Origin: Pseudovibrio sp947494035 | Lineage (GTDB): Bacteria > Pseudomonadota > Alphaproteobacteria > Rhizobiales > Stappiaceae | Length of the DNA stretch: 64,000 nt | NCBI GenBank assembly: GCA_947494035.1 | Contig: CANLTN010000003.1 | Coordinates: forward strand, 1-64,000 | Direction: 5' to 3' | Program-made: the position numbers and the translations under genes | The notes under the pieces: generated by a model | Database searches by the model: none | What the model was told of the DNA's origin: nothing | Seen by the model: the letters and a program-made list of their open reading frames with translations, nothing else | Part shown: one piece after another, positions 40,684-49,985 of the stretch | How the letters are laid out: every line of letters begins with the position of its first letter | How positions within the stretch are numbered: position 1 is the first letter of the stretch

Positions 40684-43600
40684 ATGGCGAACGAGCTTCC
40701 GCAGTCGCGGCAGAACGATACAGCTGTCGATTTTCAGGACGGTTTGTTTTTGCCCGCTGCCGATCTTCGGGACATGCAGGCAATCCTGAAGGGCGGGATT
40801 GGACGGGCTGCGAATCTGTCTGCCCGTGATGGTGACCGCATTTCCGGGGCAGGCATCCATATCAACCGCGACACCGGCATTGTCACTCTGGAAGCCGGTG
40901 AGATTTTCGCGGGCGGTGATGTGCGCCCGGTTGCATCTGCAATATTCGAGAGCATTTCCCTTGCCGGTGAAGCAACTATCGGGGTGCGCCTTGTTACCAC
41001 AAGGGTCACGGCTGAGGATGACCCGACGCTGATTGGTGCTGAAGATGGCACTGCAGCAGAGGGGGAGCCGCGTTCACCGCGGGAAATCCAGAGCGCAGCA
41101 TGGGGCTTTAAGGGTGATGGCAATGAGGGTGACCTTTATCCGGTTTACCGGCTGATTGACGGCACTGCCCTTGACACAACACCGCCGCAGGAGCTGTCTG
41201 CCACCAATCAGGCAATCGGCATTTATGACCGCGAGGCCAATGGCAGTTATATTGCCGATGGGTGCCGTGTCACGGCGCTTGGACCGGATGGGCAGGGCAA
41301 CCAAGCTTTTACCATTGATGCGGGCTCCGCCAATATCTTCGGCCAAAAGCGCCGGCGTCAGACCTCTTTGCGCCACAAAGAAGCGGAAACATGGACCACG
41401 GAGCGGATTGACGGGGAAACCCGGACGTTTGTTGATAGCGGTGATGGCACCAGCACGATTACGCTCAGGCATGTGCCGATGGACAGCGTTATTCAGGTTC
41501 TTGTTGAAAAGGAAATTACCGAAACTGTGACGCATGGTGCCAGCATTGGCGCGGCGGATGCTCTTGCTAATGACTCTGTGCTTTCTATCCAAGAGGTCAA
41601 GCAGGGCAATACGGGTTACGATGTGGGGAGTGATTTTGTCCTCAATAATGACCGCGTGGATTGGTCTCCTGGCGGGGATGAGGTTGCCACTGGATCATCA
41701 TATGAGGCCACCTACCGTTTCCGCGATGCTGTAACGCCGATTGCAACAACCGCTAATTCAATCACCGTTTCCGGTGGACGTGATGGCGGTGAGGTGATTG
41801 TCACCTACACACGCAAACTGCCCCGTGTGGATGTGATCTGCCTGGATCAGGAGGGGGCGGTTGTTTATCTGAAAGGCCTTGCGCGGCGTAATCCGGTGGC
41901 ACCGGCGATTCCGGCTGGACTTTTAAAGCTGGCTGAAATTGAGAATGACTTTGCGGGTGTACCGATTGTGATCAATAACGGCACGCGCTCGTCGCACTAC
42001 GATGAAATCACCAAACTGTTCCACGAGGTGGTTGATCTACGCGACCTGTTGGCACTGGAACGCTTGCGTCGGGATATTGACAGTCGCGAACCGGTTGCCA
42101 AACACGGCACGTTTGTGGATCCGTTTGAAGACGACCGCTGGCGGGATGCGGGCCAGCTTCAGGATGCTGCGGTGTTCGACGGGATCTTGACCCTGCCAAG
42201 TACGGCAGGGGTCTTTAACTTCCAGCTCCCGAAAATTGAAACCCTGCCATATGAGGGGGAGCGGGTGATTGACCAGCCCTATAAGACGGGCTGCAAGAAG
42301 ATCAACCGCTTTGCCTCTGCCGAGCCTTTGCCTGCACGGATGCGGATCAATCCATCTGAGGATTACTGGACTGAGCAGCGGACCGAGTGGGCGTCCCCTG
42401 TGACTCGCCGTTTGACAGGAAGCAGAAACAGAACCACCACAACCACCCGCGTTGAGGACGAGCGCACACAAGCAGCGGAGTTTTTGCGGGCCATCACCAT
42501 TGCTGTTGAAATTAACGACTTCGGAGCGGGTGAAAATCTGGTGGCGGTCAATTTCGACGGAGTGGATATGACGCCTGCGCCTCAGCTTTCTGCTGATAGT
42601 GAGGGGCATATCAGTTTTGATCTGGAGCTTCCGGGCAATACCTTCACGTCCGGTCAGAAACTGTTGCAGGTGTTCGGGCAGGGCGGGGCCGAGGCCAGCG
42701 CGACTTTTATCGGTCAGGGCACGATTGAGACGCGGGTGCTGCAACGGGTGACCACCATCACCACCGCGCCGCCACCGCCACCGCCACCGCGCAATACTGA
42801 TCCCAGAGGGCAAATTGTGGTGCTGCCCCATGCCAGAGCCCGTCATATTGACAGCTTCTGGATTACGTTTTGCGAGGTGGGTGACACCACGCAGCCCGTC
42901 ATTTGCCAGATCAGGGAAGTTGATGAAACTGGGTATCCCACCGATGCGGTGATTGACCAAACTGAAATTGATATGGGAAGCGTGGTGATTGGCGCTGCGC
43001 ATAAAATCGCGTTTCCAAATCTGCCTTGGGTGAATGCCAACGAGCGGGTAGCATTTATTCTGCTCACGCCTGATTTCAATCACTCTGTCAGTAATGCGCA
43101 ACTGGGTGCATTTGATCCTGACAGGCAGGAGCATGTCACCGTTCAGCCCTATACAGTCGGTACCGAGATTGAAAGTTCGACCAACTCAACATGGTCTGCG
43201 GTGCATGACAGTGACTTGACGTTTTCAGTTGATGCAGCCCGTTTTACAGCAACACAAAGACGGGTAGAAATTGGCACAGCGGATCTGGTGGCGTGTTCCG
43301 AGCTGCTCATTCTGGCTGTGGTTGATCTGCCGGATGCCGACACCCGGCTGCTCTTTGAAATCACAAGGGCAAACGGTGATGTGCTGGTGCTGGAAGCTGG
43401 GGCACCGCTGCTGCTGGATGAGTGGGTCACGGAAACGGTGGCGATTGCCGCAGTCCTGACAGGCTCGAATATCGCCAGCCCGCGGCTGTTCCCAACAGTG
43501 CAGCTGATCGCGGGCTCCATGCAGGCAAGCGCCACCTATATCTCGCGCGTGTTTGAACGCGGTGCGTCCTCGCGCCTGCCCGTCACGCTGAAACGCGACT

Positions 43601-43830
43601 TGCCTAGTGGGTCGGGCATCACCGTGAGCGTTAAACAGGCGGATGATGCCTGGCTTGAGCTGCCGCAAGTGGCGGCCTCTCAGCTTATTGAGGGCGGCTT
43701 TGATGAGGCAACCTATGAAGCTGGGGCTCTTGGAAGTCTCGGGTTTGAAACAGCGGTGAAGATTGAACTCACCGGATCGCCTGCGGCACGGCCACGGCTT
43801 TCCGACCTTCGGGCGGCGGCAATTCTTTAA
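40684..43830 (+). CDS. Large tail protein with DUF4815-type N-terminus (1048 aa)
   Basis: The N-terminal region (NDTAVDFQDGLFLPAADLRD, then MQAILKGGIGRAANLS and RDTGIVTLEAGEIFAGGDVR) matches the DUF4815 phage proteins that attach to the baseplate. A run of seven Pro at about residue 698 separates this from beta-rich C-terminal domains. It occupies the gpH (fiber) position of P2 and is probably a baseplate-bound fiber or receptor-binding adapter. Its size makes it a main determinant of the tail tip. The long antisense frames opposite it are spurious. Confidence 0.72.
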   Translation: MANELPQSRQNDTAVDFQDGLFLPAADLRDMQAILKGGIGRAANLSARDGDRISGAGIHINRDTGIVTLEAGEIFAGGDVRPVASAIFESISLAGEATIGVRLVTTRVTAEDDPTLIGAEDGTAAEGEPRSPREIQSAAWGFKGDGNEGDLYPVYRLIDGTALDTTPPQELSATNQAIGIYDREANGSYIADGCRVTALGPDGQGNQAFTIDAGSANIFGQKRRRQTSLRHKEAETWTTERIDGETRTFVDSGDGTSTITLRHVPMDSVIQVLVEKEITETVTHGASIGAADALANDSVLSIQEVKQGNTGYDVGSDFVLNNDRVDWSPGGDEVATGSSYEATYRFRDAVTPIATTANSITVSGGRDGGEVIVTYTRKLPRVDVICLDQEGAVVYLKGLARRNPVAPAIPAGLLKLAEIENDFAGVPIVINNGTRSSHYDEITKLFHEVVDLRDLLALERLRRDIDSREPVAKHGTFVDPFEDDRWRDAGQLQDAAVFDGILTLPSTAGVFNFQLPKIETLPYEGERVIDQPYKTGCKKINRFASAEPLPARMRINPSEDYWTEQRTEWASPVTRRLTGSRNRTTTTTRVEDERTQAAEFLRAITIAVEINDFGAGENLVAVNFDGVDMTPAPQLSADSEGHISFDLELPGNTFTSGQKLLQVFGQGGAEASATFIGQGTIETRVLQRVTTITTAPPPPPPPRNTDPRGQIVVLPHARARHIDSFWITFCEVGDTTQPVICQIREVDETGYPTDAVIDQTEIDMGSVVIGAAHKIAFPNLPWVNANERVAFILLTPDFNHSVSNAQLGAFDPDRQEHVTVQPYTVGTEIESSTNSTWSAVHDSDLTFSVDAARFTATQRRVEIGTADLVACSELLILAVVDLPDADTRLLFEITRANGDVLVLEAGAPLLLDEWVTETVAIAAVLTGSNIASPRLFPTVQLIAGSMQASATYISRVFERGASSRLPVTLKRDLPSGSGITVSVKQADDAWLELPQVAASQLIEGGFDEATYEAGALGSLGFETAVKIELTGSPAARPRLSDLRAAAIL

Positions 43831-43840
43831 AGGATGAGAC

Positions 43841-44830
43841 ATGGCAAAAACACCCAATATCGGGCTGGAGGAAATCGACGAAACCGAGCAGGTTAAAATT
43901 GAAGCTTGGAAGCTGATTTTTAACGCCCGACTGCTGGATGCTCTGATTGCAGAGATTAAGCAGGAGGTCGCCAGCAAAGCCACTGGTGCCCACGGCCACG
44001 ATGTATCTGCCATTGAAGGTCTGCAAGCGGCGCTGAATGGTAAAATGGATGCGGGAACCACATTCAGCCTGAATGATTTGTCCGATGTGGAAGTGAGTGG
44101 GGCACCGGTTGGAGCGGCTCTGGTCAAGCTGGCGGCGGGCTGGGGTATCAAGCAGGGCTTGATTGATGCGAGTCAGCTGGCAGAGGCCTTGATAGATAAG
44201 GCTGATGCAACTTCAGTTGCGTCCGCTCTACAGGAAAAAGCAGATTCCTCTGAAGTATCGACTGCATTACAAAAAAAGGCTCCTCTAACCGGAGCCGAGT
44301 TTGAAGATACGCCGAACGTGAAAGACGGTGAAGACAGCCATCAGATGGTCCATGCTGGCAACTTGGCAGATATGGCTTCTGCTGCGGGAGTTGGTGGCAG
44401 CTCTTACCCAGATGCTATTTATGAGCACCAGACATCCTCGGATACTAACGGTGGATACTCTACTACCTCTTTTGCTGCCTCGACCTTTAACACCACAATA
44501 CGGAACGAGAATAACGTTCTGACACGGAGCGGTAACAGGTTCACCGCTCAAGCAGATTGTTGGGTGGAGGTATCGCGACTGTTCTACCGGACCCTTAAGT
44601 TTCAGATGGCCATGACAACAAGCACCACTGCGTCAGATGCTGTAAATGTGGTTGCGGGGTATGCGGAGTATTCGATGATGACGGGCACAATAAGGGAATT
44701 TGTACCGCAGGGTACATCTTTTGACGTTAGGGTTAGGGTTGCCGCTTTGGCGTCAGCGTCGAATTCCGCTGGGGTAGACCCGATCTCCGGTACGGCATCA
44801 GTCGCGCAACTTCTAGCTTGGGGGGTGTAA
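43841..44830 (+). CDS. Tail fiber protein
   Basis: The protein begins with a helical attachment segment (EEIDETEQVKIEAWKLIFNA). It continues with the phage-fiber motif GAHGHDVSAIEGLQAALNGK, repeat-like segments (LAEALIDKADATSVASALQE; VSTALQKKAPLTGAEFEDT) and a Ser/Thr-rich tip. It likely contacts the host receptor. A chaperone-like gene follows directly, overlapping its stop closely. Confidence 0.8.
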   Translation: MAKTPNIGLEEIDETEQVKIEAWKLIFNARLLDALIAEIKQEVASKATGAHGHDVSAIEGLQAALNGKMDAGTTFSLNDLSDVEVSGAPVGAALVKLAAGWGIKQGLIDASQLAEALIDKADATSVASALQEKADSSEVSTALQKKAPLTGAEFEDTPNVKDGEDSHQMVHAGNLADMASAAGVGGSSYPDAIYEHQTSSDTNGGYSTTSFAASTFNTTIRNENNVLTRSGNRFTAQADCWVEVSRLFYRTLKFQMAMTTSTTASDAVNVVAGYAEYSMMTGTIREFVPQGTSFDVRVRVAALASASNSAGVDPISGTASVAQLLAWGV

Positions 44831-44831
44831 C

Positions 44832-45350
44832 GTGTTTTATAAAGTAGACGAAAATCAGGTAGTTGTAGAACTCAGCTACGCAAAAGAAGACCCCGTAAGC
44901 GGTTGGATAGAAACTGCCGGGGCCCCGCTGATTGGCTATAGAGACAATGGCGACGGGACGTTTTCACGGGTTCCTGTCACAAAGGTAGCCACCAGACAAA
45001 ATGTGTCCGATGAAGCTGAGCGCCGTATTGAAGCGGGGACAGTCATAAACAGAATTCAATTTCGTTGTGATGACAAAAGCCTGAGACGGTTGGGGGCTCT
45101 GGTGCGGGGCTTTGATCGTGATGCAATTGGCCCTGAAGGAAAAACGTATCAGACCGCAGCAGGTGTTCTGATTACGTTTGTAACGAAAGAAGACGCCGAA
45201 GTTGTGCTGAACGCTGCAGAGGATTTTGAGTCTGCAATTCTGGAACGCTCCGCGCAATTGCAGCAGTTTGACCCAATACCTGATCCTGCACAGGACGCTC
45301 TCTGGGACGTTACCAAAAGCATCTCTGAGGCCCTCGAAGAGCTGACCTAA
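44832..45350 (+). CDS. Tail fiber assembly-like protein (DUF4376-type)
   Basis: The start is GTG 44832, one base after the fiber stop. The segment RRIEAGTVINRIQFRCDDKS, followed by RGFDRDAIGPEGKTYQTAAG and VLITFVTKEDAEVVLNAAE, fits the DUF4376 pattern of phage fiber accessory proteins. It probably helps fold or attach the fiber encoded just upstream. Confidence 0.65.
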   Translation: MFYKVDENQVVVELSYAKEDPVSGWIETAGAPLIGYRDNGDGTFSRVPVTKVATRQNVSDEAERRIEAGTVINRIQFRCDDKSLRRLGALVRGFDRDAIGPEGKTYQTAAGVLITFVTKEDAEVVLNAAEDFESAILERSAQLQQFDPIPDPAQDALWDVTKSISEALEELT

Positions 45351-45379
45351 CCAGCCGCACAAATTTACGACTTAACCCA

Positions 45380-45410
45380 CCCGCACGGTCTCACCGGAGC
45401 GGGTTTTTTT
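45380..45410 (+). terminator. Intrinsic terminator before the sheath gene
   Basis: CCCGC pairs with GCGGG around a 14-nt interval that contains GGT...ACC, followed by seven T. As at 34428 and 51752, the ribosome site ATGGAG of the next gene begins right after the T-tract (CATGGAG at 45411). Confidence 0.75.
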
Positions 45411-45425
45411 CATGGAGAAATGTCT

Positions 45426-46658
45426 ATGAGCACGCCCACAATCGGCATGCAGTTTTCTTTTAAATCGGATGACCCGTATCCGGTTTCTGAGGGCGATCTA
45501 TCCAAAATTGTGGTGATCGATAGCTCAGATGATGCATCTGCTGAAGAGTATCCGATTGATACTCCAAAGCGCATTTCGTCCGGTGATGGCGATGCAACTT
45601 CAGCACTGGGAACCGGGCCTTTAAAAGACCATGTGCGCGGTATTCAGGATCAGCTCAATGAGCTGGATCGTTCGGCTGATGTAACCATCGTGCGAACCGA
45701 AAAGGGTGGAACACCCGAAGCCAGCGCCGCTGCAATTGCGAGTATCGTCAATTCGATCACTGACATTCCCTCTGCGGTGAATGCGACGCCGGGCGTTGTG
45801 ATGGCGGGCTCCACTGCATGGCGTCCTGATATGGATACCGTCAACCCTGTTGTGGCAGCCCTTGAAGCAAACATCGGCAAGATCCTTGCTGTTGCCCCGG
45901 TGGATGTTGACCCGACCAGTGCAGACAACGCGATTGATGCACGCGAAACAATGGCCTCTGGTCGCCTGATGCCTATTGGTGTCGCAGCGCGTGTCTGGGA
46001 AGGCGATGAAGTTGTAACACGCCCAATGGCCTCCCGTGTTGCAGGGCTCATCGTTCGCGCTGATACCAACAACGCAGGCATGCCGTTCGAGACGATCTGT
46101 AACGAGCCGATCTTTGGCCTTGCCGGTCTATCTCGGAAGATCCCGTTTAACTTTCTCGACGGCTCAAAGGAAGGCCAGCGGATGCTTGCAGCTGATGTTG
46201 CTGTTGTAGCTGAAGGTGAGATTGGGGTTTATGGCTCGGTTGCTGATGGCGGGTTCACGTTCCTGGGAACAGACATGGCGCAGACTGACGCTATGTGGCC
46301 ACAGCTGCATCAGCTGCGCGGCTCTGACTATATTGTAACTCAGCTGATCAAGATCACACGGCGCCATTTGGGCAAGAAGCTCAGTGCTTCGCGTGTTGAG
46401 GCGTGGACCCGTGAGATTATCGGTGAGCTTCGCACATTGAAGCGAAGCGGGCATATCCTTGGCTACGCACCGGCTGAAGAAATGTTCCGCCCCGATGCGA
46501 ACCAGCCTGAAAAAATTGAACTGGGTCAGATCAACCTTCAAATCGCTCAGGAAACAGCAAGCGCCTTTAAACGTGCTGATTTCGAAATGCGTCGCTATCG
46601 TCCTGCAACTGAGGGCTTGATCGCAGACATCATGGAACGCTTGCGCGACGTTGTGTAA
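45426..46658 (+). CDS. Contractile tail sheath protein (P2 FI-like)
   Basis: I choose ATG 45426 (GGAG 8 nt upstream) over 45420. The 411-residue protein has a sheath layout, with PDMDTVNPVVAALEANIGKI in the variable domain and the conserved end: GSDYIVTQLIKITRRHLGKK, then AWTREIIGELRTLKRSGHIL, and FKRADFEMRRYRPATEGLI. It contracts to drive the tube through the envelope. It confirms a myovirus tail. Confidence 0.85.
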   Translation: MSTPTIGMQFSFKSDDPYPVSEGDLSKIVVIDSSDDASAEEYPIDTPKRISSGDGDATSALGTGPLKDHVRGIQDQLNELDRSADVTIVRTEKGGTPEASAAAIASIVNSITDIPSAVNATPGVVMAGSTAWRPDMDTVNPVVAALEANIGKILAVAPVDVDPTSADNAIDARETMASGRLMPIGVAARVWEGDEVVTRPMASRVAGLIVRADTNNAGMPFETICNEPIFGLAGLSRKIPFNFLDGSKEGQRMLAADVAVVAEGEIGVYGSVADGGFTFLGTDMAQTDAMWPQLHQLRGSDYIVTQLIKITRRHLGKKLSASRVEAWTREIIGELRTLKRSGHILGYAPAEEMFRPDANQPEKIELGQINLQIAQETASAFKRADFEMRRYRPATEGLIADIMERLRDVV

Positions 46659-46681
46659 TTTCAAGAACTGGAGAGAATTCT

Positions 46682-47191
46682 ATGCAGCGTCCACTGCTGA
46701 TTAATGGCGATATTGACCTTCGTCTGGTTAGTTCGCCCGATGACTCGCGAGCCAATATCCTAACCAAGCTCTTCTTGCCTTCGTTCAAACTTCTGACAGT
46801 CAATCATAATCCCGGTGGCGGGGTTGGGGCTATGGATGTTGTCAAACCCCGCACTGAGGCGTTTGAGCCAAAGGCGGAAGTCAAAGGGATCGATGAGACC
46901 CTTACTGATAAGATTGGGCAGCATGAAGAGTGGGTTTTTGCTGGCAACTATCGAAAGATGCCGGGCAATATCTGGCTTCCAATTCGAGGCTTTATCACGG
47001 CGACTTTGACTGAGTGGGAACCAGATGAGCAGGGGGCAGATGATCTCCAAGGGTGCAACCATGCGTTCAAGGAGGTGTCTCATTACGAAGTGATCCTTGA
47101 TGGAAAGCGGGTGCTCTATTGGGATTTCTGGGAAAGAGAAATGTACCCTGACCCTAGCAACGGCCAGCGGAACCGCTCACTCGGTATCTAA
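46682..47191 (+). CDS. Tail tube protein (P2 FII-like)
   Basis: P2 FII family features are RANILTKLFLPSFKLLTVNH, then a beta-rich core and GFITATLTEWEPDEQGADDL, ending in HYEVILDGKRVLYWDFWERE. It forms the inner tube. It is placed directly after the sheath gene, as in P2, with GGAGAG upstream of the ATG. Confidence 0.87.
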   Translation: MQRPLLINGDIDLRLVSSPDDSRANILTKLFLPSFKLLTVNHNPGGGVGAMDVVKPRTEAFEPKAEVKGIDETLTDKIGQHEEWVFAGNYRKMPGNIWLPIRGFITATLTEWEPDEQGADDLQGCNHAFKEVSHYEVILDGKRVLYWDFWEREMYPDPSNGQRNRSLGI

Positions 47192-47222
47192 ACCTCTCAA
47201 AATCTTCCAATCAATCTTTCAG

Positions 47223-47249
47223 AGCCCTCAGTATTGCTGGGGGCTTTTT
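47223..47249 (+). terminator. Intrinsic terminator after the tube gene
   Basis: A 9-bp stem, AGCCCTCAG with CTGGGGGCT, around a 5-nt loop is followed by TTTTT. It lies 31 bp past the tube stop and would raise tube and sheath output over the chaperone and tape-measure genes. Confidence 0.8.
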
Positions 47250-47268
47250 GCTTTAAGGACGCTCGCTT

Positions 47269-47577
47269 ATGGCCGAGAAGAAAACTGTAGTTGTAGAACT
47301 GGACCATCCTTTTGAGCACGATGATCGTGAAATTGCCTCGCTTTCGTTCCGGCGCATGCGTGCCGGTGACACCCTCGTTGGAGAGAAGTACTCCAATGAC
47401 GAACAGGCAGGTTATGCGCTTCTCGCTGCCCTTGCTGACGTAGATCTCAAAGTAATTGAGCGCCTTGATATTGATGACCTTGAGAAAGTGACGCGAGGTG
47501 CCGCACCCCTCATGGGAAAGCAGGGAATCCTGACCCTCAAGCAGCTGGACGCGCGGGACGAGTACCTGAAGGAGTAG
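47269..47577 (+). CDS. Tail assembly chaperone E (P2 gpE-like), 0-frame product
   Basis: The protein has the gpE pattern: DHPFEHDDREIASLSFRRMR, then AGDTLVGEKYSNDEQAG and VIERLDIDDLEKVT. It ends at TAG 47575-47577 unless ribosomes slip at 47514-47520. Chaperones of this type coat the tape measure during tail assembly. It sits between tube and tape-measure genes, as in P2. Confidence 0.85.
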   Translation: MAEKKTVVVELDHPFEHDDREIASLSFRRMRAGDTLVGEKYSNDEQAGYALLAALADVDLKVIERLDIDDLEKVTRGAAPLMGKQGILTLKQLDARDEYLKE

Positions 47578-47735
47578 ACGCCCCGCATTCCCGTGATGTG
47601 ATTGTTGCGGTTTCGCGCAGGCTCCATACGCCAGTTGATGTGGTCATGAACTGGGAGATTGATTTCTTTCTCGACAATGTCGCCAGCCTTGGGCGTGTCC
47701 TCAAGGCAGAAAGCGCCCCCCCTCAAAATCGGTAG
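47269..47735 (+). CDS. Tail assembly chaperone E+E' made by programmed -1 frameshift
   Basis: A -1 shift at G-GGA-AAG (47514-47520, read as Met-Gly-Lys) joins the first 84 residues of E to 71 residues in the -1 frame. This gives a 155-residue fusion ending at TAG 47733. The -1 frame extension reads DAPHSRDVIVAVSRRLHTPV, then DVVMNWEIDFFLDNVA, a sensible helical domain like P2 E'. It fills the gap before the tape-measure gene. The heptamer is the same as in lambda gpG-T. The fusion is predicted, not observed. Confidence 0.78.
47514..47520 (+). promoter_or_regulatory. -1 ribosomal slippery heptamer GGGAAAG
   Basis: The heptamer has the X-XXY-YYZ form in the E frame: G of ATG, then GGA, AAG. 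It lies 57 nt before the E stop and within the window where both frames are open. A downstream stimulatory structure was not identified by eye. Confidence 0.75.
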
Positions 47736-47741
47736 AATGTC

Positions 47742-49985
47742 ATGGGTATCTTATCCTCCAAGCTGGTCATTTCAGTTCTTGACCGGGCCAGCGGTCCTGC
47801 ACGCGCTATTGCAGGCTCTATGAAGGGCATGCAGGCCTCAGCAGACCGCAACAGGCGCGAACTTAACCGGATGCAAGGGCAGATGCTCGGCGCAGTCGGG
47901 ACCGGGTACATTCTGGCCCGCTCCATTGCTGCCCCTGTTAAGTCTGCCATGGAATTTGAGTCCGCAATGTCGGACGTGAAAAAGGTCGTTGATTTTGACA
48001 GCCCTGAGGGCTTCAAGAAGATGCGCAAGGACATCATTGATATGTCAACGCGCATGCCAATGACTGCCTCTCAGATTGCTGACATTGTTGCTGCTGCCGG
48101 TCAGGCTGGTATGGCTGGGGAAGAGTTGACCCAGTTTGCAGAAATGGCAGCAAAGGTAGGCGTTGCTTTTGATGTTTCGGCGGGCACAGCGGGCGAGAGC
48201 CTTGCAAAGATCAAGACCGCTCTCGGGCTGACAGTGAGCGAGACTGGCGAGCTTGCCGATGCGATCAACCATCTGTCGAATACCTCCGCAAGTTCTGCTC
48301 CTGATTTGCTTGACTATATGCGCCGTGTTGGCTCCGTGGGTAAGCAGTACGGCTTCACAGCGGAGCAAACTGCAGCTATCGGCTCTGCCATGATCGCATC
48401 AGGCGCACAGGCTGATGTTGCGGCAACCTCCTTTAGAAATGCAGGTAAAGCACTGGCACGGGGCGAGGGCTCTACCTCGCGTCAGCGCAAGGCCTACAAG
48501 CGTTTAGGGCTGGATGCTGTAAAGGTATCCAAGCACCTGCAAAAGGATGCTGTTGGTACTTTAAAAGCAGTCATTGGGCAAATCCGCGAGCTACCGAAGG
48601 AATTGCAAGCCTCAACTATCTCTGACTTGTTCGGGGATGAGGCGCGTGCAATTGCACCCCTGATTGAGAACGCAGAGCTTCTGGATAAGGCGCTGGGGTC
48701 GGTAGCTGAAAAGGCAAACTATCTCGGCTCATCTCAAGACGAATACAATGAACGCGCAAAGACATCAGCGGCTCAGCTTCAGAAGTTCCAGAACAAGCTT
48801 GAAGCGGCCTCAATTGCAGTTGGTAGCGCCTTGCTGCCGGCGCTTAATGATTTGATGGATGCGCTTGGGCCTCACATTAAGTCCTTTGCTGAATGGGCGG
48901 AAAAGAACCCGGAAATCCTGAGTGATTTTGTGACGTATGGCACCGCTGCCGTTGGTGTTCTACTCTCAATTGTTGGGTTGAGATTTTTGGTTAAACTCTT
49001 CGAGTCAACGGTCTTAGATAGCGTTTTAGGTATTGGGAAGGCGGTCACTAAGCTGAGCAATATCGTGAAGCTGGCCTCTGGTGCAAAGGCCGCGACCTCA
49101 GCCGCTACCGCAGCAGGTGCCGGGACTGCCGCTGCTGGTGCAGGCAGTGTAGCTGCCGGAAAAGCTGCCCGTAAAGGGTGGATGAGCCGATTGTTTGGCG
49201 GCTCGAAGTGGCTTGGTAAGCGAGCCCTAGGGCCGGTAGGCTGGGGCCTTATGGGCATGGATGCTGTCAACGGGACCAAAGACACCGTTGCCCGTATGAC
49301 AAGACAGTGGTCGCCGGAGGAAAAGGACGCTCTTGTTTCTGATGCTATGCAGAAACCTTCACTTGCCCAACCAGGGAAGAGTGAGGCGGATGTTGGTCTT
49401 GCTGAGCTGCGGGCGGAGTTGGCAGGGATTGACGCGAGGATTGAGCAGATCAATCCCAACGGACCCATAGCAGCAACGCTGTTAAGGCCGCTTGAGGCTC
49501 AGCGCAAAGATCTTGCAGATGAGATTGCTGAGATCGAAGCTTCCATGAGGCGTCTTTCAAGCGGGCTGGAGAAGACAGATTCATCAGCAGAAAAAGCGGC
49601 GGGCGCTCTGGATGTATTTAGTTCAGTACTTCGAAACTTCAGAATTCCACTCCCCAAGCCGGGTGCAGGCTCCACTGCTCCTGAGATTGCCGGTGCGCGT
49701 GCAATAGGCGGGCAAATTGTCGGGGGGCGGAACTATCTCGTTGGTGAAAATGGCGCTGAACTGGTTACCCCAAGTCAATCTGGTTATGTCCACACCGCCT
49801 CAGAAACATCCAAGATGATGGGGGGCGGGAGCGCAGGTTCTGCCTCTGGTGAAACTCACTATCATTTCGGCCCGTTCCATATGGAAGCAGCAGGTAGCGC
49901 TTCTGAGATGTTTGAGCAATTTGTTGAGCTGGTCGAGGACCAAATGTCCGGGCTTCATGCTGATCTAGAATATGCGGTGCGCTGA
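47742..49985 (+). CDS. Tail tape measure protein
   Basis: The first 350 residues match the TP901-type tape measure core: DRASGPARAIAGSMKGMQAS, EFESAMSDVKKVVDFDSPEG, then ASSAPDLLDYMRRVGSVGKQ and FRNAGKALARGEG. Membrane-like helices at about 405-425 and Ala/Gly-rich stretches follow. The C-terminus contains VGGRNYLVGENGAELVTPSQ, a common tape-measure end. At 747 residues it would set a tail of roughly 110 nm by the usual 1.5 angstrom per residue rule. It overlaps the gpU gene by one base. Confidence 0.92.
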   Translation: MGILSSKLVISVLDRASGPARAIAGSMKGMQASADRNRRELNRMQGQMLGAVGTGYILARSIAAPVKSAMEFESAMSDVKKVVDFDSPEGFKKMRKDIIDMSTRMPMTASQIADIVAAAGQAGMAGEELTQFAEMAAKVGVAFDVSAGTAGESLAKIKTALGLTVSETGELADAINHLSNTSASSAPDLLDYMRRVGSVGKQYGFTAEQTAAIGSAMIASGAQADVAATSFRNAGKALARGEGSTSRQRKAYKRLGLDAVKVSKHLQKDAVGTLKAVIGQIRELPKELQASTISDLFGDEARAIAPLIENAELLDKALGSVAEKANYLGSSQDEYNERAKTSAAQLQKFQNKLEAASIAVGSALLPALNDLMDALGPHIKSFAEWAEKNPEILSDFVTYGTAAVGVLLSIVGLRFLVKLFESTVLDSVLGIGKAVTKLSNIVKLASGAKAATSAATAAGAGTAAAGAGSVAAGKAARKGWMSRLFGGSKWLGKRALGPVGWGLMGMDAVNGTKDTVARMTRQWSPEEKDALVSDAMQKPSLAQPGKSEADVGLAELRAELAGIDARIEQINPNGPIAATLLRPLEAQRKDLADEIAEIEASMRRLSSGLEKTDSSAEKAAGALDVFSSVLRNFRIPLPKPGAGSTAPEIAGARAIGGQIVGGRNYLVGENGAELVTPSQSGYVHTASETSKMMGGGSAGSASGETHYHFGPFHMEAAGSASEMFEQFVELVEDQMSGLHADLEYAVR

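Noticed and set aside
42772..42792. CCGCCA-type tandem repeat in the DUF4815 gene
   Set aside because: It simply encodes the seven-proline linker; no sign of a variable tract with regulatory meaning.
42037..43134. Long minus-strand frame (365 codons) opposite the DUF4815 protein
   Set aside because: It is antisense to a coherent plus-strand gene, has biased composition and no ribosome site.
43225..44151. Minus-strand frame of 308 codons across the DUF4815/fiber junction
   Set aside because: It spans the end of one real gene and the start of another; Ser/Pro/Ala-rich shadow translation.
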